Assembly: GCA_009779525.1 (NCBI GenBank)
Contig: WREB01000027.1
Span: 1 to 9,329 of the forward strand
Origin: Defluviitaleaceae bacterium
Lineage (GTDB): Bacteria; Bacillota_A; Clostridia; Lachnospirales; WQUN01
DNA: 9,329 nucleotides
Direction of reading: 5' to 3'
Every line of letters begins with the position of its first letter. The stretch's first letter is position 1. Made by a program: the position numbers and the translations under genes. The notes below the pieces were generated by a model. It made no database searches, was not told the origin of the DNA, and worked only from the letters and a program-made list of their open reading frames with translations. Below are positions 1-6,105 of the stretch, in pieces.

Positions 1-281
1 CAATTAGGTTTTTAGAAGAAATCGCGGCGGATATGCTGACTGTTTATAATAAACCTGAGTTCGTTTTAAAAGACATATCGGAATATGAAGGACATTATGA
101 CATGGATTTACCAATATATAGGGATATTCATGAAATAATGAAAAACGGCGCGCCGCTATACCGCACTTACCCGCCATCTGAAAGTTACATGCTGGTGGAC
201 GAATACCAGTCCGGCAGGATGTCTCTCGACGAAGTCGCCGCCGAAATCCAGCGCAGGGTCGAAATTTGGCTGAATGAATAA
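1..281 (+). CDS. Extracellular sugar-binding protein of ABC importer (3' end only)
   Basis: This is the last 93 codons of a gene that begins before the window; the frame is open from base 3, so the ATG at 33 is internal and not the start. The C-terminus, with a short stretch reading SGRMSLDEVAAEIQRRVEIW before the final NE, matches the usual end of family 1 extracellular solute-binding proteins, where a 'G.is.eeaa..i...v...l' helix closes the protein. Two sugar-type permease genes follow, the first overlapping this gene by 8 nt, which supports the role. In the family, this lipoprotein binds an oligosaccharide outside the cell and delivers it to the permeases. The substrate cannot be read from this fragment. 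The assignment rests mainly on context plus the C-terminal helix pattern. Confidence 0.8.
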   Translation, partial: IRFLEEIAADMLTVYNKPEFVLKDISEYEGHYDMDLPIYRDIHEIMKNGAPLYRTYPPSESYMLVDEYQSGRMSLDEVAAEIQRRVEIWLNE

Positions 282-1116
282 CCGAGGTCTTCGCCGCAAA
301 TTAATCGCCGCGGGCATACCCGCGCTCGCCGGGTATGCCATTTTTTACGTTTATCCCTTTTTCAAAACACTTCGGTATTCCATGGTCGACAGCACGTTCC
401 GGGAAAATTTCGTTTTTTTGGACAACTACGCCGCGTTAATCAAGAACCAGTACTTTTTAATGGCATTGAAAAACACTTTCCTATTTTCAATTACCGGAGT
501 CGCGGCGATCATGTCACTGTCGCTGGCGCTTTCATTTAGGATAAGCCGTTTGGGCGACAGATCCGCCGCCATACGCAACCTGCTGCTTCTGCCTATGCTT
601 TTGCCCACCGCGTCCATCGTGCTCGTATGGCGCGCCGCGTTCCAAAACGACTTCTATACGAATCTGCTGCGCAGTTCACCGGCTGCGGGGATATGGACGG
701 TGCTGCCCGTCTTTTTGATATTCATATGGAAAAACACGGGCCTTAACGTGTTGATACTTTGCGCGGCAATTTCCGGAATCCCTCGGGAAGTGCGCGAGGC
801 CGCGGCGCTTGACGGCGCGACCGGGGCGCGCCTGCACCGGCGTGTCACGCTGCCGCTGATATCGCCGTGCCTGCTGTTCGTCGTCGTGCTTTCGTTCGTA
901 AACACGCTTAAATGCTACAGGGAAAGCTACCTGTTTTTTCGCACCAACTATCCGCCAAACGCCGCGTACACCGTCCAGTATTACATGAACAACCAGTTTT
1001 CCAAGCTCAATTATCCGGCGCTTACGGTGGCGTCTATCATTTTCGCCGCGATAGTGGTCGTAATAATTTTGCTCATGTACGTCGCGGAGACCAGGTTCAA
1101 TGAAAAAACCAATTAA
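274..1116 (+). CDS. Sugar ABC transporter permease, MalF/UgpA type
   Basis: This 280-residue inner membrane subunit would form half of the transport channel of a CUT1-family carbohydrate importer. Six hydrophobic segments are visible, at about residues 11-32, 66-88, 101-121, 141-165, 196-212 and 250-270. The cytoplasmic EAA loop that docks the ATPase lies at 170-194 and is well conserved: EAAALDGA at 175-182, followed by VTLP at 191-194. The ATG overlaps the 3' end of the binding-protein gene by 8 nt and has no convincing Shine-Dalgarno sequence, so translation is probably coupled. The length is slightly short for MalF-type proteins, which usually run near 290-310 residues. No ATPase gene is in view; many Bacillota CUT1 systems share a distant MsmK/MalK-type ATPase. 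The family call is secure; the substrate is unknown. Confidence 0.93.
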   Translation: MNNRGLRRKLIAAGIPALAGYAIFYVYPFFKTLRYSMVDSTFRENFVFLDNYAALIKNQYFLMALKNTFLFSITGVAAIMSLSLALSFRISRLGDRSAAIRNLLLLPMLLPTASIVLVWRAAFQNDFYTNLLRSSPAAGIWTVLPVFLIFIWKNTGLNVLILCAAISGIPREVREAAALDGATGARLHRRVTLPLISPCLLFVVVLSFVNTLKCYRESYLFFRTNYPPNAAYTVQYYMNNQFSKLNYPALTVASIIFAAIVVVIILLMYVAETRFNEKTN

Positions 1117-1882
1117 ACGAAAAAAATTGACTGCCCTGCTGCCGCTATTCCCCGCCGCCGTTTTTTTCGCGGGGCCCGTGCTCGCGCTGCTTGCGCTCTC
1201 GTTCCGGTTTGAGGGCAAGTTTCCGACGCTCGCGCAGTACGGCGAGCTGCTGATAACAAACTATACGTTCCTGCGCTTTTTTTGGAACTCGCTGCTGTAC
1301 GCGTCTATAATTACCGTCTTATGCGTCGCGATATCGTTCCCGCTTGGGTTCCTTTTCGCGAAAGTCAGGTTCCCCGGACGCGACGCCCTGTTTTACGTCT
1401 ACGTGATCTTGATGATGCTGCCCTTCCAAACCACCGTGCTGCCAAACTACATACAGCTGAGGGATTTCGGGCTGCTTAACACGCCCTACGCGCTGGTGCT
1501 GCCGCTCGCGTTTTCCCCGTTCGCGGTCTTCATGTTCCGCCAGTTTACAAAAAGCCTGTCGTCGGACCAAATAGACAACGCTCTGCTCGACACGTCTTCC
1601 GTATTAACGCTGCTGCGCCACGTGGTGTTCCCGCACGTCAAGTCGGCGGCGGCCGCGATGGCGGTGATAATTTTTTGCGAAAGCTGGAACATGGTGGAGC
1701 CCGTCCTCATGTTCGCGGCGAAGAATCCGCAAATCCACCCGCTGTCCGTAACGCTCGGCGATCTGCCCCAATCCGTTTCCTACGGGGCGGCCGCGGTTTA
1801 CCTGCTTCCGATCGTTTTCCTGTTCATGCTGCTTAAAGATTCGCTGGCGTCATCCGTCGAGCTGTTTCGATGGGATACCTGA
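1100..1882 (+). CDS. Sugar ABC transporter permease, MalG/UgpE type
   Basis: This 260-residue membrane protein is the second channel subunit of the importer. It has an N-terminal basic stretch, a first hydrophobic helix at about 11-34, further helices near 62-86, 95-112, 128-146, 172-191 and 227-246, and the LLYAS.I.TVLCV...PLGFLFAK pattern typical of MalG-type subunits. The gene overlaps the preceding permease gene by 17 nt. The ATPase-docking loop at about 151-170 is degenerate: where EAA...G is expected the sequence reads DNALLDT (159-165), followed by VVFP in place of I.LP. The coding frame is intact, so this is divergence and not a frameshift. The protein is at the short end for the family. 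Family membership is clear from hydropathy, order in the operon and residual motifs. Confidence 0.9.
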   Translation: MKKPIKRKKLTALLPLFPAAVFFAGPVLALLALSFRFEGKFPTLAQYGELLITNYTFLRFFWNSLLYASIITVLCVAISFPLGFLFAKVRFPGRDALFYVYVILMMLPFQTTVLPNYIQLRDFGLLNTPYALVLPLAFSPFAVFMFRQFTKSLSSDQIDNALLDTSSVLTLLRHVVFPHVKSAAAAMAVIIFCESWNMVEPVLMFAAKNPQIHPLSVTLGDLPQSVSYGAAAVYLLPIVFLFMLLKDSLASSVELFRWDT

Positions 1883-1883
1883 A

Positions 1884-2273
1884 ATGAAGCGCGTGTACGC
1901 GTCGCTGCTTGCCGTTACGCTGCTCGCCCTTATTTTTTTCACGGCGTCGGGCGAGCGGCTTTACCGGCTGGGCAAGCCCATCGTCGCCGTCGGTAGGTAC
2001 GGCTCGTTGATTACGACGGGCGAAGTAGTCGTGCCCATTGACATGGTCCACGAGGAAGACGGCCGGTTTTATATTTACGAATTGTCGTCGGAACGCGGAT
2101 ACAGCTTCGTCATCTACACGGTAAAGCGTGTGGAAATCGAAATCGACCGGTACGACGACGAACAGCGGCGGGTATACTTGAAGACAGACGCAAAGCCGAC
2201 GGCGGGAACCGCCTTGGCCGCCGCGGCAAAGGGAAAGCTTGCGGACGGAATGCGCGTCGTGTTGCAAAGATGA
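1884..2273 (+). CDS. Small exported or anchored protein resembling a membrane-fusion protein C-terminal domain
   Basis: The product has 129 residues. A hydrophobic segment at about 5-21 after a basic start (MKR) acts as a signal peptide or membrane anchor, and the rest would lie outside the membrane. The stretch from about 30 to 128 follows the pattern of the C-terminal barrel of HlyD/RND-type periplasmic adaptors: VPIDMVHEEDGRFYIYEL (48-65), a V-rich strand VKRVEIEI (79-86), then LADGMRVVL near the end, like the usual 'gL.eGd.Vv'. The coiled-coil hairpin and lipoyl half-motifs of a full adaptor are absent. Its ATG lies 1 nt after the permease stop codon, so it belongs to the importer operon. 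What it does there is unknown; it may be an accessory subunit of the importer. The gene is well supported, the domain resemblance moderately. Confidence 0.75.
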   Translation: MKRVYASLLAVTLLALIFFTASGERLYRLGKPIVAVGRYGSLITTGEVVVPIDMVHEEDGRFYIYELSSERGYSFVIYTVKRVEIEIDRYDDEQRRVYLKTDAKPTAGTALAAAAKGKLADGMRVVLQR

Positions 2274-2336
2274 TTTAATGCTTGCGAATTTATAACGTTT
2301 TTATTAACGTTTCGCTGATCTTTAAACCGTAAAAAG

Positions 2337-2366
2337 AAAGAGGCGCGCCTCGCGGCGCACCTCTTT
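2337..2366. terminator. Bidirectional rho-independent terminator between convergent operons
   Basis: The arms AAAGAGGCGCGC (2337-2348) and GCGCACCTCTTT (2355-2366) pair over 12 positions with a single C-A mismatch around a 6-nt loop. On the - strand the stem runs straight into CTTTCTTTTTACGG, giving a good T tract for the lipoprotein gene that ends at 2417. On the + strand the tract is weaker (CTCTTTGTATT), but the stem still lies 63 nt after the last gene of the importer operon. The 143-nt space between the two operons contains nothing else that I can support as a gene. Confidence 0.85.
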
Positions 2367-2416
2367 GTATTAAGGGAATAATGTTGTTTCAGCCTGACGC
2401 CGTAAACCCTCTTTTG

Positions 2417-3643
2417 CTAAAACGGGCGCTTTATAAACTGTATCTCCGCAATGTGGAAGTCCTGGTTAAACTCGGATTCGATCACGAGCTTCGCGCTTTT
2501 TAGCGTTCCGGCCCACTGGAGGTTGAACAGGTCGGCGTAGTCCATGAAATACATTTCGTAATGGACGACGTCGGTGTTAGTCATCGTGAACGGCTTCGAA
2601 TATTTATGCTCGCCGCCGTCGTCCTCGATTATGAAATACAGCTCCGCGTCGAGGGGCTCGCGCTCGTTCATGTCGCCCGAGCAGACCCTGGTGCTCGCGT
2701 AGTATTCGCCCATGCCGTTTTCAATCAGCATGTCCTTGACGTCGTACACGATTTTCCCGTCCGGGACGTGGTAGCACTTGTCGACCGTGCGGAAGGGGTC
2801 GCGCTTCCAGCGGAGCCTGCCCTCCGCCGCAAGGTAGCGGTTGTCGCTGCCGTCGCTCTCAAACTGCTCGCCCCTTATCGCGATCAAAAAATCGTCGTCG
2901 GTCAGGTGCAGGCGGTACATTTTAATATCGTCGATCCACGTGGCGTTGCCGCCGACGGCCATGTAGCCCCAGCCTTCCGTCATTGTGCCGAGGTAGCCGA
3001 TGTTGCACAGGTCGACGTAGCGGACCCATTCGCTGTTGGAATTCTGCATGCGGTTGCCCTGGTACCACCACCAGCCGCCGCCCGTCGCGCCGCCGAAGGC
3101 GTTGCCGATCACCCCGGGCTCGGGCATCATCGAGCGCGCGTAAAACTCGAACCAGTAGAAACCGGCGCCGCCGCCCTCGGTGAACGCGCTGCATATCTCG
3201 TACTGGATCCATTCGCTCTCAATCACGCTGTTTCCGATAAACAGGCTAGACGGCGGGGTGAAATAAAAATCGGAGTCGATATTTACGACCATGTTGGAAA
3301 GGTTGTAGCGCGCCTCTTCTTCCTCGACGTCGTCGATCCCGTTAAGCCTCATCATCGCCTGGTCGTAAAAAACGTTTGTCTCAAGGTCCGGGTCAAGCGT
3401 AAGCAGTATGTTGTCGGGAAGCCGCTCCTCGTCCGCGGCTATGTCGTCGAACTCGTCGGAAGCGATGTCGTCGTCCTCGATAGATACTTGCGCGTCGCTC
3501 GCGATATCGTCGGTTTCGACCGGGGCGGAAGTCGGCGTCGGGGCCGCTGTCGGCGCGGCGGGCGTATCGCCCCCGGAGCAAGCCGCAGCCGTTATTATCA
3601 TTGCGGCGGCCGTAAGCGTTGCGATAACTTTCTTAAATTTCAT
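2417..3643 (-). CDS. Lipoprotein with acidic linker and two putative carbohydrate-binding-like modules
   Basis: The 408-residue product starts with a lipoprotein signal peptide ending in TAAAC, with C22 as the lipidated cysteine, so it should be anchored on the outer face of the membrane. A Pro/Thr/Ala linker (about 27-42) is followed by a very acidic stretch with DDIASD at 45 and 58 and DDIAAD at 66. The remainder looks like two beta-sandwich modules: about 85-245, closing with WIDDIKMYRL, and 246-408, closing with FHIAEIQFIK. Such 'DDI.. / AEI..' closing strands are typical of galactose-binding-like folds of CBM4/9 type. A Gly/Trp-rich patch (GGGWWW, 188-193) and many aromatics would suit sugar binding. 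No catalytic motif is seen. The gene follows the hydrolase gene but has its own promoter and an AGGAGG site 7 nt before the ATG. The lipoprotein call is secure; the module assignment is pattern-based inference. Confidence 0.85.
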   Translation of the reverse strand: MKFKKVIATLTAAAMIITAAACSGGDTPAAPTAAPTPTSAPVETDDIASDAQVSIEDDDIASDEFDDIAADEERLPDNILLTLDPDLETNVFYDQAMMRLNGIDDVEEEEARYNLSNMVVNIDSDFYFTPPSSLFIGNSVIESEWIQYEICSAFTEGGGAGFYWFEFYARSMMPEPGVIGNAFGGATGGGWWWYQGNRMQNSNSEWVRYVDLCNIGYLGTMTEGWGYMAVGGNATWIDDIKMYRLHLTDDDFLIAIRGEQFESDGSDNRYLAAEGRLRWKRDPFRTVDKCYHVPDGKIVYDVKDMLIENGMGEYYASTRVCSGDMNEREPLDAELYFIIEDDGGEHKYSKPFTMTNTDVVHYEMYFMDYADLFNLQWAGTLKSAKLVIESEFNQDFHIAEIQFIKRPF

Positions 3644-3650
3644 TTATTTG

Positions 3651-3656
3651 CCTCCT
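3651..3656 (-). promoter_or_regulatory. Ribosome binding site of the lipoprotein gene
   Basis: A perfect AGGAGG on the - strand stands 7 nt upstream of the ATG at 3643, which fixes that start codon. Confidence 0.92.
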
Positions 3657-3670
3657 AGCGGCGTGTATTG

Positions 3671-3685
3671 ATAATTGCAAATTAT
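3671..3685. promoter_or_regulatory. Candidate operator: 6-3-6 inverted repeat at the transcription start
   Basis: ATAATT-GCA-AATTAT is a perfect inverted repeat that touches the -10 box and covers the expected start of transcription of the lipoprotein gene. A repressor bound here would block initiation. It is AT-rich in a GC-rich genome, so chance alone would rarely produce it, but promoters are AT-rich anyway. The role is inferred. Confidence 0.4.
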
Positions 3686-3710
3686 TATAGGCACCGGCGG
3701 CTTTTGTCAA
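3684..3710 (-). promoter_or_regulatory. Promoter of the lipoprotein gene
   Basis: On the - strand a perfect TTGACA (3710-3705) is followed after 15 bp by a perfect TATAAT (3689-3684). The spacer is 2 bp shorter than the ideal 17; an alternative -10, AATAAT at 3686-3681, would give an 18-bp spacer. The -35 box begins 16 nt after the hydrolase stop codon, and no terminator separates the genes, so the lipoprotein can be expressed both alone and by read-through. The expected leader is about 30-35 nt. Confidence 0.78.
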
Positions 3711-3725
3711 TCGCCAAGCCCAGGT

Positions 3726-5957
3726 CTAATTTATCCCGATGCTAAAAATCCTTGTTTCTGGGGAACCCATTTCCATTTTAATGGAATCGGTCATGCCAAG
3801 GCCCTCGCCGGTAAGCAAGTCGGCCACATTTCGCGCAGACGGGAGTTTTAGTACGCGCGGCCCTTCCTTTACGGAATGTATCGCGGCGATCGTGTCGCTT
3901 GCGAAGACGACGTCGTCCTCCTCGCACCAAACGTTGCAGCCGCCGTAGCGCGCCAGTTCGCGTAACAGGTTGCCGGGAAGCGGGACCGCTACGCTAAAGG
4001 CGACTTTATGGCTGCCCGCGTCCCTGACAAAAAGACCCGGCCTGTTGATTTCATAATACGTCGTCGCCTCGCCAAGCACCATTCCGCCCGCCTTCTCGAC
4101 CGCGCCCTTCGCGGGGACAAGCACCGGCCCGTAATGCTGGCTGTCGCCGTAAATGAGCGATGAGGGCAGGTTTCTTGTAATATCGTGGTTTCCGATTACG
4201 ACGACCCTGCGCGGGGACTCCCTCTTAAACATCTCCATCTCGACGCCCGTCACGCGCGATGCCCACTCGGCCGAAAGTTTTTTGCCGTCCGTTATTCCGG
4301 TCGCCGGGCCGAAGATAGAAATCCTGCCGTCTTTAAAGACTTTTTTGCTAAGCGTCCCAAGCCGCTCGTCGTCAAGCATGAACAGGTTTGGGAACAGGTA
4401 GCAGCGGAAATCCGGCATGTCGCCGCGGCGCAGGTCCGAAAGCAGGTATATCCTGTAGGGGATCCCGCAGTGCGAAAGCCCCAGCACGCGCTGCCAAAGC
4501 ACCGCGAGGTTTTGGTAGCCCGAAGTCCCGTTTTCGTATTTCGGGCTTTCGTCGTCCAAGATCATCGCGATCGCGTGCTCCGTCTCCGCGTGGCGTAGGC
4601 GCGGCGCCATGTCGTAGAGCGGCGTTACGACTTTTATCCCTTCTTCGTGCACGAGGGGCAGATGGAAGTAACCCGCGTCCGGCGTCATCCAATAATTCAT
4701 GTGGCCGCGCGTCAGCGCCCACGCGGCGTTTCTAAGCATACCGGCGCGGACTTCCGGCCCCGTGTTGAATGCGCCAAGCGTCTTGTTGCCCTTAAGCTCC
4801 GGCGTCCTGCAGTCGTCCTCGGTGTAGATCGTCTTGCCGCGCAGGCGCAGCGGGTCGGCGAGCCCCTCGGGCTCCCAGCCGTAGCCGACGGTGCGCGCGG
4901 TGTAGTCGGCGGGCGTAACCAGCAGATCAAGCCCGGGCTCCTCGAGAAGCTCCTCCATCCCGATGCTTCCCGACGCGTAGAACATGTTGTAAAAATCGGC
5001 GCCGGGCCCGATCCCCCCGAAGGCGAGATTTAGCTGCCAGCCCATCATCGGCTGCTTCGCTATGTCCATCCCAAACAACGCGGGCCGATCCTCAAGCAGG
5101 CCGCGCATCCTGCGTATGATCGCCTTGTACCAGTCCATGAACAGTTCCTGCTGCAGCCGCATGTAGTCGTGTATCTTCCTAAGCTCGTTTCCTTCGGTGA
5201 AGTGAAGCGTATTTTTTCGCGCCTCGGCCCATTCGGCGTCGGTGGGGACCTCCAAGTTTTGGTACGTCGTCCCGGGCGGTTCGCCCCACGCCTCGCGCAT
5301 TTCGCCTTCGTTTTTAAATATTTTTTTCGCGAAGCCGCGGAAGGCTTCCTGCATCACCGGCGAGCAGTCGAACATGTGGCCGCTGCAGTTGAGGAGCGTA
5401 ACGCCCTCGCCGTGCGGGTAAAAAAGATATGCGATCACTCTTTCGGCCCACGGCTTCGATTCGCAGTACCCGACGATTCGCTCGAAATATTTGAGCAAGT
5501 CGGCGAGCCCTTTTTTTGACGCCATCGACGGCTTGAACCGATTGAGCGACCCGTCGCTTGGCGTCTGGACCTCGTTTGGGTTCGCGTTTATCCATTCGCT
5601 GGGGAACGAGTCGCCGAAGCGCACGATGAACCTCGCTTCGGGGCAGATGCCAAGTATGTCCTCCGCCTGCTGCGCCATGTCGTGGCAGCCGTCGTTCTCG
5701 TCGACGTCGGGGTACACCCCGTCCGACGTCCAAAACCCAGTGTCGCCCCAGACGTCGGTCCTGCAGTGGCATGGAGAGAGCGAAAAAAGCTTGACGCCGC
5801 TTCCGACGAAATCGCGCAGGCGGTCGAGCCATCCCTCCGGCGTGTCGATGTAGGGATTATTCGCGGAATTGTCGTGGTACATCGCGTAAGAAAGCGCTTC
5901 GCCGTTCGCCTCGATCGACGGCCTTCCGTCCTTAAAAACCAGCCTGTAGCTTGTCAT
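3726..5957 (-). CDS. Putative cytoplasmic glycoside hydrolase, beta-galactosidase (GH42)-like
   Basis: From the ATG at 5957 the product has 743 residues and no signal peptide, so it should act in the cytoplasm on imported sugars. About 1-455 resembles a TIM-barrel glycosidase of the GH-A type: a conserved-looking strand end YPHGEG (E184, candidate acid/base), an S-P-V-M-Q-E-A-F-R helix with REAWG (201-225), and IYTEDDCRT (E380, candidate nucleophile). About 470-600 (AIAMILDDES onward, YRIYLLSDL, YLFPNLFML) matches the Rossmann-like beta-galactosidase trimerisation domain, and the end looks like a beta-sandwich. The frame continues upstream to an ATG at 6053, but those 32 codons cover the promoter, so I reject that start. 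The ATG at 5957 has a weak GGGGAAG site about 10 nt upstream. Substrate and exact family are unknown; the catalytic residues are guesses from family pattern. Confidence 0.78.
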   Translation of the reverse strand: MTSYRLVFKDGRPSIEANGEALSYAMYHDNSANNPYIDTPEGWLDRLRDFVGSGVKLFSLSPCHCRTDVWGDTGFWTSDGVYPDVDENDGCHDMAQQAEDILGICPEARFIVRFGDSFPSEWINANPNEVQTPSDGSLNRFKPSMASKKGLADLLKYFERIVGYCESKPWAERVIAYLFYPHGEGVTLLNCSGHMFDCSPVMQEAFRGFAKKIFKNEGEMREAWGEPPGTTYQNLEVPTDAEWAEARKNTLHFTEGNELRKIHDYMRLQQELFMDWYKAIIRRMRGLLEDRPALFGMDIAKQPMMGWQLNLAFGGIGPGADFYNMFYASGSIGMEELLEEPGLDLLVTPADYTARTVGYGWEPEGLADPLRLRGKTIYTEDDCRTPELKGNKTLGAFNTGPEVRAGMLRNAAWALTRGHMNYWMTPDAGYFHLPLVHEEGIKVVTPLYDMAPRLRHAETEHAIAMILDDESPKYENGTSGYQNLAVLWQRVLGLSHCGIPYRIYLLSDLRRGDMPDFRCYLFPNLFMLDDERLGTLSKKVFKDGRISIFGPATGITDGKKLSAEWASRVTGVEMEMFKRESPRRVVVIGNHDITRNLPSSLIYGDSQHYGPVLVPAKGAVEKAGGMVLGEATTYYEINRPGLFVRDAGSHKVAFSVAVPLPGNLLRELARYGGCNVWCEEDDVVFASDTIAAIHSVKEGPRVLKLPSARNVADLLTGEGLGMTDSIKMEMGSPETRIFSIGIN

Positions 5958-5981
5958 TTGGCATTCTTCCCCGTCCGTTAA

Positions 5982-5997
5982 GCCGGTACCAGCCGGC
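5982..5997 (-). promoter_or_regulatory. Short GC hairpin in the leader of the hydrolase mRNA
   Basis: GCCGG and CCGGC pair around a 6-nt loop within the approximately 60-nt untranslated leader, ending about 25 nt before the start codon. No T tract follows on the - strand, so it is not a terminator. It could stabilise the message or modulate translation, or be chance in GC-rich DNA. Confidence 0.25.
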
Positions 5998-6026
5998 GTC
6001 AATTTAAAACCCCGAATATAAAAAAT

Positions 6027-6053
6027 AGTATAATTGCCTGGCGGTTCTGTCAA
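6027..6053 (-). promoter_or_regulatory. Promoter of the hydrolase gene
   Basis: On the - strand TTGACA (6053-6048) is followed after 15 bp by TATACT (6032-6027), 5 of 6 consensus bases; TACTAT at 6030-6025 would give a 17-bp spacer with 4 of 6. The expected leader of about 60 nt places the start codon at 5957 comfortably downstream. This perfect -35 box lies over the ATG of the longest open frame, which argues that the longer frame is not translated. Confidence 0.7.
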
Positions 6054-6055
6054 TC

Positions 6056-6084
6056 TTGACGCATATTCCGCGAAAGGCTAAACT
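6056..6084 (+). promoter_or_regulatory. Promoter of the rightward operon
   Basis: TTGACG (6056-6061) and TAAACT (6079-6084) are separated by the ideal 17 bp; the boxes match the consensus at 5 and 4 of 6 positions. Transcription would start near 6091, giving a leader of only about 15 nt that begins at the ribosome binding site. The -35 box is 2 bp from that of the leftward hydrolase promoter. Confidence 0.5.
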
Positions 6085-6091
6085 AAAGCAA

Positions 6092-6097
6092 GGGAGG
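6092..6097 (+). promoter_or_regulatory. Ribosome binding site of the duplicated-domain secreted protein
   Basis: GGGAGG (part of AGGGAGGG) lies 8 nt before the ATG at 6106 and supports that start. Confidence 0.85.
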
Positions 6098-6105
6098 GTG
6101 CTTGG

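Noticed and set aside
676..1218. A 180-codon - strand open frame across both permease genes
   Set aside because: It spans the overlap of two well-supported membrane protein genes and is Arg-rich with no recognisable features, so it is a compositional shadow.
2294..2311. AACGTT repeated around a 6-nt loop after the importer operon
   Set aside because: The 6-bp stem is AT-rich and lacks a T tract directly after it. The GC-rich hairpin at 2337-2366 is a far better terminator.
2561..3658. A 365-codon open frame on the + strand opposite the lipoprotein gene
   Set aside because: The - strand gene has a promoter, ribosome binding site, lipoprotein signal and sensible domains. The antisense frame lacks a ribosome binding site and reads as Val/Ala/Arg-rich sequence typical of shadows of GC-rich coding DNA.
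5887..5901. A cre-like catabolite control site, GAAAGCGCTTC, early in the hydrolase gene
   Set aside because: The palindromic core fits, but the flanking TG and terminal CA-type positions that CcpA sites conserve are missing. It also encodes ordinary Glu-Ala-Leu-Ser codons.
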